This document shows, one piece after another, positions 1-10,600 of a stretch of 64,000 bases of DNA (positions within the stretch are counted from its first letter, which is position 1; each line of letters begins with the position of its first letter). The stretch is from assembly GCA_026119855.1 (NCBI GenBank), contig JAOWBW010000113.1:1302001-1366000 (forward strand), given 5' to 3'. Source of the DNA: Campanula takesimana. Its lineage: Eukaryota; Streptophyta; Magnoliopsida; Asterales; Campanulaceae. Both the position numbers and the translations under genes were made by a program. The notes below the pieces were generated by a model that was given only the letters and a program-made list of their open reading frames with translations, was not told the origin of the DNA and made no database searches.

Positions 1-1723
1 ACCAGCTGGACTTTAGACACAACAGAAGCAAAGAAAACTTGCTTAAACAACAAACGGGGTATGATTCCAAAGTAGGGAACCACACAAGCTCATATTAGAG
101 AAGTAAACACGCTTTCATAATAGTATGCACCATATTGACATTAAGTCATCACACAAACCATCCAAACCATCACATTAATCCAAACTTGATCACAAAAGAC
201 CAACTCTACCATAATGAACCATGGATACTCATTTTGGTACTAATCACCTACTGGATTTACGTGCTATAAAAATCAAAACCCCACTCAATAACCAACCCAT
301 CGTGTAGTGCTCGAGAAGAGCTTTCCAACGATAGTTTACACGACTAAAACGGAGTCCGGATGAAGAAGTTATGACCTCCGGAAGATTTTACGTAAAAATA
401 CACAAATTCAGAATTTGGGCTCTTACACGACTCGTGTACCACTACACGACTCGTGTAAGAACTTTTACACAAGTCGTGTAACAGTACACGACTCGTGTAG
501 AAAAACACCCCTTCAGAATCTCTCCTTACACGACTCGTGTACCCCTACACGAGTCGTGTAATCAGCCCAGAAATCCCATTTTGGCTGAAAACAAAATACT
601 CCCTTCATCTCACCAACCCAAAACACTAACCTTATCAACCCTCAACATTTTCAACCCTTACAAAGGCTACAAATTCAGCCCAAACACCATACAAACACCA
701 ACTTCTATACCCTTCCTAATACTAACAAGCTATGTACAAGTTTTTACTATTCCCTCTGTTTCACAAGTATCATTATAATTTTTAATATACTAATATACCC
801 ACTTTAGGATACTTTCACTTCTTTCCCCGTCCCATAAATAATAGTATAATTTTATAATACATTTATTTAACATTTAACTAAAGATATTATTTTACCGTCC
901 CACGAGTAGGAGTATAATATATAAACCATATATAATGTTGCATCCTCTCAAAATTCCCCAAAACCAAAACTACTATACCCCTATACTCACTTCCCACAAA
1001 TAACAAGTCTATAACCAGTTTTACTACTCCCTCTGTCTCAATTTTACAAGTATATAAAAATTATTACTACTCCCTCCGTCCCAAAATTACAAGTATATAA
1101 AAATATACCCAAAACATTATTTTATAACATATAAAGCATATATAGCATACTTATGACCATTTTAACATTTAAAGGGGGGATTAGTAACTTACCTATTTTT
1201 CCGGAAAAAGTGTCAAGAAAAATAATATTGATCGGTAGAAAGAATCTATTCAACACCCTGAACATTTATATATAATTAGATTTGAAAATGGAGTAGTAAA
1301 TTAAAATAGGGAAAATTAACAAAACAAAATGTTACCTTTTCTTTCTTTCTTCAACAATGGAGGAAAATAAAATTTTGTGTGTGAGTGTGTGAGGAGGTGG
1401 GAGACGCAGGGAGAGGGAGGGGGTGATAAGGATGGGTTTATGCTAAATTCAAATTTTCATTTAAACCCCTCCACTTCCAAATTGAACAACCAAGCCCCTC
1501 AACTCACATTTTCAATAAAACCCCCATAATTTCCCACTAACAACTTAACTCCCCAAATAAACTTTACTACTAACATTTTAACTAACTCAAATAATCATGT
1601 AAGATGTGCAAATTCATTTAATATGATGCAACAAATAAAATGCACACATAATTTTAAATTTAAAATTCTCAAAAATATAAAATAATTATAAAATAATTAA
1701 AACGGATTTTTGGGGTCGTTACA
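1..1723 (-). repeat. Ty3/gypsy LTR, 3' LTR of the minus-strand element (cut by window edge)
   Basis: The right end reads GGGGTCGTTACA, the reverse complement of the LTR start TGTAACGACCCC seen at 12184. By eye it is identical over its whole visible length to 5534-7256 (constant offset 5533). Its outer end lies beyond the window. It contains six copies of a 15-bp palindrome (424-560) and short CTCCCTCTGTCTC-like motifs, which look like MITE-derived insertions absent from the plus-strand LTR. Confidence 0.85.
424..560. promoter_or_regulatory. Array of six 15-bp palindromes in LTR (copy 1)
   Basis: Near-perfect palindromes TACACGACTCGTGTA or TACACGAGTCGTGTA begin at 424, 443, 466 (one mismatch), 485, 527 and 546. 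They form three pairs with 19-bp start-to-start spacing, the pairs separated by 23 and 42 bp. The symmetry suggests dimeric protein sites, but a function is only inferred. Confidence 0.6.
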
Positions 1724-3921
1724 CTCACTCCCCCTTAAAGAAAATTCGACCCGAATTTTAGGATCGTTTACCTCAACCCTCAAACAACCCAGGATACTTC
1801 CTTTCATTTCAATCCCGAAACTCCATACTGAGTTCAATATCCTCTAAAACTTTAGACATATCGGAGAAGAATCATAAACACAATTGCGTGGCATCAACAC
1901 ATGGAACTCATTATCAACCTCGTCGAGAGAAGGAAGTAACACAAGACGATAAACTCAACCTCTAGCTCTTTCCAAAATCTCAAAAGAACTGACATATTAA
2001 ACAATTCCACGAGAAGTAAAGGCATATCCCTCGAATTCTTAGAATCAACTAAACAAGTTCTCAAGAATCTGAATGGTTATTTCTAACTGACCATCTGACT
2101 GAGGGTGAAAGTCATACTAAGTCTCAATTCCGAACCCCAGGTCTTCTGAAATGCTTGCCAAAATCAAGATGTAAATAAGGAACCCATATCTATTACCATG
2201 CTCGTAGACATCCCATGAAATCGAACTATCTTCTGAACAAATAACTGACAACTGATAATTTACTTCCAGATTATTCACAACTCAAGGACTTAGTTGAATA
2301 CTTAGAATTCCTCGCATCAAACAATTAAAGATAACTCCTCGAATTTATTTCAATACTCTACTTCTACTTGGATTCATAATTAAATTGGTCTTGTGTATCC
2401 CTTCAAGTATCTATAGTTGAACTCCGTTATACATGTTTAATTCCACTAAGTGTTGACTACATACTCTGCTATAGAAGTTAAAATTCCATCACTAGCCACG
2501 AACAAAATCTTATTGTCTGTCATTATTCATTCTACGAGTAATTTTCGATAGTTGATATTATTCAATAGAGTAGAAATTTAAAGCTTTCACAATCACAAAG
2601 TCACACCATGTCTCAACTCACGAAGACTCCAAAGTGTTAATTCCTCTAACATTCCCCATTTAGTTTTATCACCCATGAACTATAAGTCAATAAATCCTCT
2701 AACACAATACATTTCCCGATGATATAATATGGTAAACACTTCAAATCTAACTCCATCAAAGTTATTCACTAATGCAATGGATGTATAATCGCAATAAATC
2801 TCAATTTATGGGTAGGATAATTTTGTTGATAAGGAATCAATCTTCTCAAAGCACACATTGTTACCGAACCATCCTGAAGCAATGAACATCTCAATCACTC
2901 TTTAAGGCATCTCTATGAATAAGGAATTTATCAAATCCACTATAAGGGTAAGCTTGACATATCCACTAGAAATTAGTAACACTAATCATATCCTCTAGAT
3001 AACTGTAGTACTAGTTAAATCCATTAAGCAATATCAATACTGAAGTTGTCATCAACTCTCGATTCATCAATTAACACTCGCAACAATTAAACTCGTTCAC
3101 TCTTACCAATCCATCGAGATAGTGCATCTTTCTGTGCTATGTAGTTAACAGTGTAGCTACCTTAGAAATCCATCAATAAATCCTCAACCCTATGCCTGAG
3201 TTGAAACTTTTCTCAAAATAATATATCCTCTAATATGAAGACATTCTGCCCTGATTTTACAAACTGCTACCGCTCTCAAAGAACTCAGACTAGGATTACT
3301 TATACAATTCAACGTATCCAACAATACCACTGAAGCAGGTGAGAATTCAAACTATATAACCACCATTCATGATGTCCATACCCGATATAAAAGCCATCTT
3401 TGAAATATACTCAACTAAAATTCTCAGCAAATGATAATCACTTCAAATCAACCACTAAACAATTACTGATCTCTGATGTTGCTCAAACATAGCACCCAAC
3501 CACTCAAGATCACCCAAGGTTCTCCTCAAGAACAAGTACCACTCAAGGGAAATAAATTTAAAATCTCACAAGGAAAAGATATCTTTCAATTTAAATGCAA
3601 CTTTCTTTTTTTTTTTTTTTCTAACTCCATAAACCAACTACCAGGCACAAGCTTGCAACAACAATTTACAAATTTCTTAATGCATAAATAGCATGAAAGC
3701 TAAACACATATATATACCATGCTTAACTAAAACACACTAGCATATAAAATTCCACCACCATAACATCAAAATCTTGTGATGACAACATCACTAAACCGGC
3801 AAATAAAACATGCCCAAGAATACGCACATCACAAGTATACGACACTTTATCGGTCCTCTAACACTCCCCCTTAGGAAGACACATCTAACACATAAGGTAA
3901 AGACTCAGAAGACACATGCAA

Positions 3922-4539
3922 TCAAGAAGCACAATGCACAAACACACAAGTATGCGAAGAGCCAGGGTCTATAAGTGTGTGTGCTCTCAAACTAGACATA
4001 GAAATTATACCTCCTGTCACATTAGAAGAATCTGAAATCTGTTGTTGATTGATGGAAGAAACACGATCTTGCACCTTAACCTTTCCTGAAGCATCCCTCT
4101 TTTGGCCCCGAGATGACCAAGCTGCACTCCCCGATAACTGATTTTTAAATCTAAAGCAACTCTTCTGAAAGTGACCCAACTGACCACAACTCAAACATTT
4201 GCCTTGCTTCTTCCAACATTTTTCTTCTAAATGTCCCATACTTTGACAGTAGTTACATACTCGTTTACTTCGAGTTCCTCTATTATGCGGCCCTTGAAAA
4301 GATGCCCTAGCTTGCGAAGGTGTTCCTTGATATTCTCTACTATCTCCACGCTGGGGTTGCGGTTTTACCTGTTCTCCTCGTTTTGTCACATCTGAGGTTT
4401 CAATCTTGGTTTTATGATCCTCTATATCGTCGATGATTTTCATGACAGCTTCAAACATACCTTGGAACAATGCTCGAACCTCTTCTTTAGCGTTACCCGA
4501 CCCTGAAGGCCCTGACTGATTCCCTTCGCTGCCAACCAT
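3922..4539 (-). pseudogene. gag fragment with deleted capsid core
   Basis: The frame starts at an ATG at 4539 and runs about 205 codons. It opens like the gag of the plus-strand element (FQGMFEA motif), then jumps straight to the segment just before the zinc knuckles. About 165 residues, essentially the retrotransposon gag core, are missing in frame. Both CCHC knuckles remain (CNYCQSMGHLEEKC and CLSCGQLGHFQKSC), followed by a protease start with LIDPGSSHT. It stops soon after the protease active site. The deletion keeps the frame, so a short zinc-knuckle protein could still be made, but the element looks non-autonomous. Confidence 0.75.
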
Positions 4540-4635
4540 TTTCAATAAGTACCTGCATAAAACTCTCAACGTTACTTACCCTATACACAACTACCCTCCT
4601 AGGTCATTTAGTCATTCTAGACCATCTACAACCTA

Positions 4636-4647
4636 GCTCTGATACCA
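4636..4647 (-). other. Primer-binding site (initiator tRNA-Met type) of minus element
   Basis: On the minus strand it reads TGGTATCAGAGC, the usual plant gypsy primer site complementary to the 3' end of initiator tRNA-Met. It lies two bases inside the LTR end at 4650. Confidence 0.8.
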
Positions 4648-4649
4648 AC

Positions 4650-7256
4650 TGTCGCGCCCCGACCCGTGGTCCTACTTGGCCCCACGCCCGGGACACGCGA
4701 GGAAGACGTCGTAAAGCAACTCTAAGAAAATTTTTCGAAATATATTTTCTTAAAAAGGTTCACACAACCAAAACGTTACCAAAACATGACTTTAAGTCAC
4801 AAAACCAACTTTCTCAAATGAGTACTTAGCCACTTGGCTATAACAAACTTTACTTAAAAATTTACAAACCCGAACACCTACTAAAAGAGATGATACAATT
4901 AACTGAGTCACGGTTACACTACCCTAAAGGTATTACATTTACATAATGTATCCTTTATACACATCACTTCCCAAAAGTCTTACCCAAGATCTCTTTACCA
5001 ACGTCCTCCCTGTGCTGTGACCTATTCCCTGGACTCCTTCTTATCTAAAACGGTAAACAAATAAGGGGTGAGAATAAATCTCAGTAAGTTACTAAAATGC
5101 AACTACATTACATGCTAATATGATGATTATAAAGAAACAATATTAACAAATAAGCGTATAACACATAGCACATAACATGAGAGGCTCCCTATCGCCAACC
5201 GTCCCATACCGGTTGGAAATAACGACCAACTCATCATGCAACACATAAAGCGGAAATAAACACTCATACGTGGATACTGAGCCAAGGTTCTCAAACCAAA
5301 CAATAGCCATCTGAGAGGCATCAACTGAGCAGCATCGAAGAGCTGAAACGGGTTCCGGAACCAAACAACAACAACAACAACGGGGGGAAAATGACACAAA
5401 GTCATAACCCAAAGTGCCCAACCTTTGGCCCAAGGAAGGGGGTTAAAAATGGGAAACCAATGATAGGAGCCTTATAATGTACTTGGCTCGGAGACCATTA
5501 TAATCCCTATCACTGCCCAACACACACAAAAGTACCAGCTGGACTTTAGACACAACAGAAGCAAAGAAAACTTGCTTAAACAACAAACGGGGTATGATTC
5601 CAAAGTAGGGAACCACACAAGCTCATATTAGAGAAGTAAACACGCTTTCATAATAGTATGCACCATATTGACATTAAGTCATCACACAAACCATCCAAAC
5701 CATCACATTAATCCAAACTTGATCACAAAAGACCAACTCTACCATAATGAACCATGGATACTCATTTTGGTACTAATCACCTACTGGATTTACGTGCTAT
5801 AAAAATCAAAACCCCACTCAATAACCAACCCATCGTGTAGTGCTCGAGAAGAGCTTTCCAACGATAGTTTACACGACTAAAACGGAGTCCGGATGAAGAA
5901 GTTATGACCTCCGGAAGATTTTACGTAAAAATACACAAATTCAGAATTTGGGCTCTTACACGACTCGTGTACCACTACACGACTCGTGTAAGAACTTTTA
6001 CACAAGTCGTGTAACAGTACACGACTCGTGTAGAAAAACACCCCTTCAGAATCTCTCCTTACACGACTCGTGTACCCCTACACGAGTCGTGTAATCAGCC
6101 CAGAAATCCCATTTTGGCTGAAAACAAAATACTCCCTTCATCTCACCAACCCAAAACACTAACCTTATCAACCCTCAACATTTTCAACCCTTACAAAGGC
6201 TACAAATTCAGCCCAAACACCATACAAACACCAACTTCTATACCCTTCCTAATACTAACAAGCTATGTACAAGTTTTTACTATTCCCTCTGTTTCACAAG
6301 TATCATTATAATTTTTAATATACTAATATACCCACTTTAGGATACTTTCACTTCTTTCCCCGTCCCATAAATAATAGTATAATTTTATAATACATTTATT
6401 TAACATTTAACTAAAGATATTATTTTACCGTCCCACGAGTAGGAGTATAATATATAAACCATATATAATGTTGCATCCTCTCAAAATTCCCCAAAACCAA
6501 AACTACTATACCCCTATACTCACTTCCCACAAATAACAAGTCTATAACCAGTTTTACTACTCCCTCTGTCTCAATTTTACAAGTATATAAAAATTATTAC
6601 TACTCCCTCCGTCCCAAAATTACAAGTATATAAAAATATACCCAAAACATTATTTTATAACATATAAAGCATATATAGCATACTTATGACCATTTTAACA
6701 TTTAAAGGGGGGATTAGTAACTTACCTATTTTTCCGGAAAAAGTGTCAAGAAAAATAATATTGATCGGTAGAAAGAATCTATTCAACACCCTGAACATTT
6801 ATATATAATTAGATTTGAAAATGGAGTAGTAAATTAAAATAGGGAAAATTAACAAAACAAAATGTTACCTTTTCTTTCTTTCTTCAACAATGGAGGAAAA
6901 TAAAATTTTGTGTGTGAGTGTGTGAGGAGGTGGGAGACGCAGGGAGAGGGAGGGGGTGATAAGGATGGGTTTATGCTAAATTCAAATTTTCATTTAAACC
7001 CCTCCACTTCCAAATTGAACAACCAAGCCCCTCAACTCACATTTTCAATAAAACCCCCATAATTTCCCACTAACAACTTAACTCCCCAAATAAACTTTAC
7101 TACTAACATTTTAACTAACTCAAATAATCATGTAAGATGTGCAAATTCATTTAATATGATGCAACAAATAAAATGCACACATAATTTTAAATTTAAAATT
7201 CTCAAAAATATAAAATAATTATAAAATAATTAAAACGGATTTTTGGGGTCGTTACA
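4650..7256 (-). repeat. Ty3/gypsy LTR shared by two minus-strand interiors
   Basis: This full LTR of 2607 bp begins (minus strand) TGTAACGACCCC at 7256 and ends GGGGCGCGACA at 4650. It serves as 5' LTR for the interior at 1724-4649 and as 3' LTR for the stub at 7257-7386, so it is the middle repeat of an LTR-interior-LTR-interior array. It is about 310 bp longer than the plus-strand LTR. The surplus sits around 6280-6640, where MITE-like motifs occur. Confidence 0.85.
5957..6093. promoter_or_regulatory. Array of six 15-bp palindromes in LTR (copy 2)
   Basis: Same array as at 424-560, starting at 5957, 5976, 5999, 6018, 6060 and 6079, with identical spacing. Confidence 0.6.
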
Positions 7257-7386
7257 CTCACTCCCCCTTAAAGAAAATTCGACCCGAATTTTAGGATCGT
7301 TTACCTCAACCCTCAAACAACCCAGGATACTTCCTTTCATTTCAATCCCGAAACTCCATACTGAGTTCAATATCCTCTAAAACTTT
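7257..7386 (-). mobile_element. Stub of a second gypsy interior (3' end)
   Basis: These 130 bp are identical to 1724-1853 and correspond to the polypurine tract and the last polyprotein codons of a minus-strand element. The identity stops abruptly at 7386, next to the inverted LTR end at 7395. This is the footprint of a tandem array broken by rearrangement. Confidence 0.8.
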
Positions 7387-7394
7387 TTTAAGAA

Positions 7395-7568
7395 GTCGCG
7401 CCCCGACCCGTGGTCCTACTTGGCCCCACGTCCGGGACACGCACGGAAGACGTCATAAAACATTTTTAAGAAAATTTTTCGAAATATACTTTCATAAAAA
7501 TGTTTTATGACGTCTTCCGTGCGTGTCCCGGACGTGGGGCCAAGTAGGACCACGGGTCGGGGCGCGAC
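7395..7568. repeat. Perfect 68-bp inverted repeat with 38-bp loop at the gypsy junction
   Basis: 7395-7462 is the exact reverse complement of 7501-7568; both are the terminal 68 bp of the LTR. The loop 7463-7500 continues the inverted LTR, so 7395-7500 as a whole is the reverse complement of 14371-14476. A transcript crossing it would fold into a long perfect stem directly upstream of the primer-binding site. Confidence 0.9.
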
Positions 7569-7571
7569 AGT

Positions 7572-7583
7572 TGGTATCAGAGC
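7572..7583 (+). other. Primer-binding site, initiator tRNA-Met type
   Basis: TGGTATCAGAGC lies just after the LTR terminus GGGGCGCGACA. It matches the standard plant gypsy priming site for minus-strand DNA synthesis. Confidence 0.9.
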
Positions 7584-7679
7584 TAGGTTGTAGATGGTCT
7601 AGAATGACTAAGTGACCTAAGAGGGTAGTTGAGTATGGAGTGAGTAACGTTGAGTGTTTTATGCAGGTACTCAGTAAAA

Positions 7680-10600
7680 ATGCCGGAACATGAGGGTGAA
7701 CAGTCTGGTACTGCAGGCCAGGGTAATGTAAGGGAAGAGGCTCGAGCTATGTTTCAAGGGATGTTCGAGGCCGCAATGAAAACCATCCATGATCAGAGGC
7801 AAGGAGGAGAGCATGCACCTCCGAGGTATGGTCTAGAACAGTTTTTGAAGATGAAACCAACTGGCTATGATGGTGAACCAGATGTGACCAAAGTTGAGAG
7901 ATGGATTGAATCCATGGAAAAGATATTTGATGTTTTAGTATGTACTGAGGAAGATCGAGTTAGATTTGCTACCTACAAGTTGAGTGGAGCTGCGGAGTAC
8001 TGGTGGAGAACACTGAAGGCTAGTTGGGATGAAGCTCATGTACTATATACTTGGGCAAATTTTCTGAGGAAGTTCAAGGAACATTTTATTCCAAGGGTGG
8101 ATCAAGATCGGAAGGAAGTGGAATTTCTTAGCTTGGAACAGAATACAATGTCAGTGGCTCAGTATGCGGCTAAGTTCACGGAGCTATCGAGGTATTGTAC
8201 TCATTTGATTGCAACAGAGGAGAGGAAAGCAACAAGGTTTGTTAAGGGTTTAAAAACAGTGATCCGAACCCAATTGGTGTCCCACAAGCTACAAGAGTTT
8301 CAAGATGCAGTTGATCGAGCTTATCAAGTGGAGCACGACATTGAAGAACACAAGAGGAAGGTGGAATTAACAAGTGCTGGAAGGCAAGGTAGACCACAAC
8401 CGCAAAGGAATGATAATCGTGGAGGACAAGGGACTTCAACCCCATTTAGAGGACAACCACAAGGGCAACCGAGTGTTAGAAATCAAAGCAATTTCTCCGG
8501 GGGTCAAGGCAAGAGGGTTTGTAATTATTGTCAGAGGGAAGGGCACAGTGAGGAGCGGTGTTGGAAGAAACAAGGAAAGTGTTTGAATTGTGGACAACTT
8601 GGCCATTTTCAAAGAAATTGCCCGAGATTGGGGAGTCAACCATCGGGGAGTGGTGTTGGATCGTCTCAGGGTCAGAAAAGGGATGCCTCAGGAAAACCAA
8701 AGGTTCAAGGTCGTGTGTTTGCAATCAATCAACAACAAGCTTCGGATGCTTCCACCGTAATTGGAGGTATAATTTCTATGTCCAGTTTGAGGGCACGTGC
8801 ACTTATAGACCCCGGCTCATCGCATTCATATGTGTCTGTGTCTTTTGCATCTCGATTGCATTCTTCCTTTGAGTCTTTGCCTTATGTGCTAGAAGTGTCG
8901 ACTCCTATGGGAAATTGTTTGATAGCTGACAAAGTGTTGCGTGATTGTGATGTGCATATTAGTGAGCATGTTTTACTTGCTGATCTAGTTATTTTGCCGT
9001 TGCAAGACTTTGATGTTATTTTGGGTATGGATTGGTTAAGTAAATATCATGCCTCTGTTGATTGTTTTAAGAAAGTGGTTACGTTTTCTATCCCTAGTGT
9101 GCCTGTGTTTACTTTTGAGGCAACTTCTTTGGGTAAGGGAATTCGTATTATTTCGTATGTGAAAGCTAAGAGACTATTGCACCGTGGTTGTGAGGGGTAT
9201 TTGGCTTGTGTTTTGGATACTACTAAAAAGTCTCCTAAAGTAGAAGATGTGAATGTGGTTAAAGAGTTTCCTGATGTGTTTTCTTCTGAATATTCTATGC
9301 CTCCCGATAGAGAGATCGAGTTTGGTATTGACTTGATTCCAGGTACTACCCCTATATCTGAAGCACCTTATAGAATGGCTCCAGCTGAACTGAAAGAATT
9401 GAAGGTGCAATTGCAAGAGTTACTTGATCGGGGATTCATCCGTCCTAGTGTATCGCCGTGGGGAGCTCCTGTATTGTTTGTCAAGAAGAAAGATGGGTCT
9501 TTGAGACTGTGCATCGACTACAGGAAGCTGAATCAGGTAACTGTAAAGAATAAATATCCTCTACCTCACATTGATGACTTGTTTGATCAACTCCAAGGGT
9601 CAGTCGTCTTTTCGAAGCTTGACTTGAGGAGTGGGTACCATCAGTTAAAGATCCGTTCTGAGGATATTTCTAAGACTGCTTTCCGTAGTAGGTATGGTCA
9701 TTACGAGTTTCTTGTTATGCCTTTCGGGTTGACTAATGCTCCGGCTGTTTTCATGGATATGATGAATCGGGTTTTCAAGCCTTATCTTGACACCTTCGTG
9801 GTTGTATTTATTGACGATATTCTTGTGTATTCCAAGTCTAAGGAGGAGCACGAGCAACACTTGCGAATGGTTCTATCTGTTCTCCGTGAGAAGCAACTGT
9901 TTGCGAAATTCAGTAAGTGTGCTTTTTGGCTCGAGGAAGTGTCTTTTCTGGGGCACGTGGTTTCCAATAGAGGAATATCCGTAGATCCTTCCAAGATTGA
10001 AGCTATTGTGAATTGGAAGAGGCCTGAATCAGTTACGGAGATTCGAAGTTTCTTGGGTCTAGCCGGGTATTATAGAAGATTTATCGAGGGGTTTTCTAAA
10101 ATTGCTACTCCGTTGACTCAGTTGACTCGAAAGAATGTACCGTATGTGTGGGATGGCAAGTGTCAAGTTAGCTTTGAAGAGTTGAAGAAGAGGTTGACTA
10201 CAGCTCCTATCCTTGCGCTTCCTAATGGCAATGATGATTTGGTAATTTATAGCGATGCTTCTAAAGAAGGCCTCGGGTGTGTGTTAATGCAAAATGGAAG
10301 AGTGATTGCGTATGCTTCAAGAAAGTTGACTCCGAGCGAGCAGAATTATCCTACCCATGACATGGAGCTTGCGGCTATTGTCTTTGCGTTGCACAAGTGG
10401 AAACACTATCTGTACGGAGCCAAATTTGAGATATTTACCGATCATCAAAGTTTGAAGTACCTTTTCTCCCAAAAAGAGTTGAATAACAGGCAAAGAAGAT
10501 GGATGGAGCTATTGAAGGATTATGATTGTACTATCTCTTATCACCCGGGTAAAGCAAATGTGGTAGCTGATGCCATTAGCCGGAAATCTTTTATGGCTTC

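Larger units (their letters stand above)
1724..4649 (-). mobile_element. Degraded interior of minus-strand Ty3/gypsy element
   Basis: This lies between two directly repeated LTRs and is only 2.9 kb, against 4.6 kb in the plus-strand relative. The high-coordinate end has a primer-binding site and a shortened gag frame. The low-coordinate end matches the 3' end of the polyprotein of the plus-strand element. Between them only scraps are recognisable: on the minus strand near 2085-2111 a frame reads FHPQSDGQ, the counterpart of the integrase motif HPQTDGQSE. Reverse transcriptase and RNase H are not recognisable. The element cannot make its own pol proteins and would depend on a relative. Confidence 0.75.

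Noticed and set aside
581..778. Identical 65-codon frames at 581 and 6114
   Set aside because: They lie inside identical LTR copies, do not start at a convincing ATG, and show no domain.
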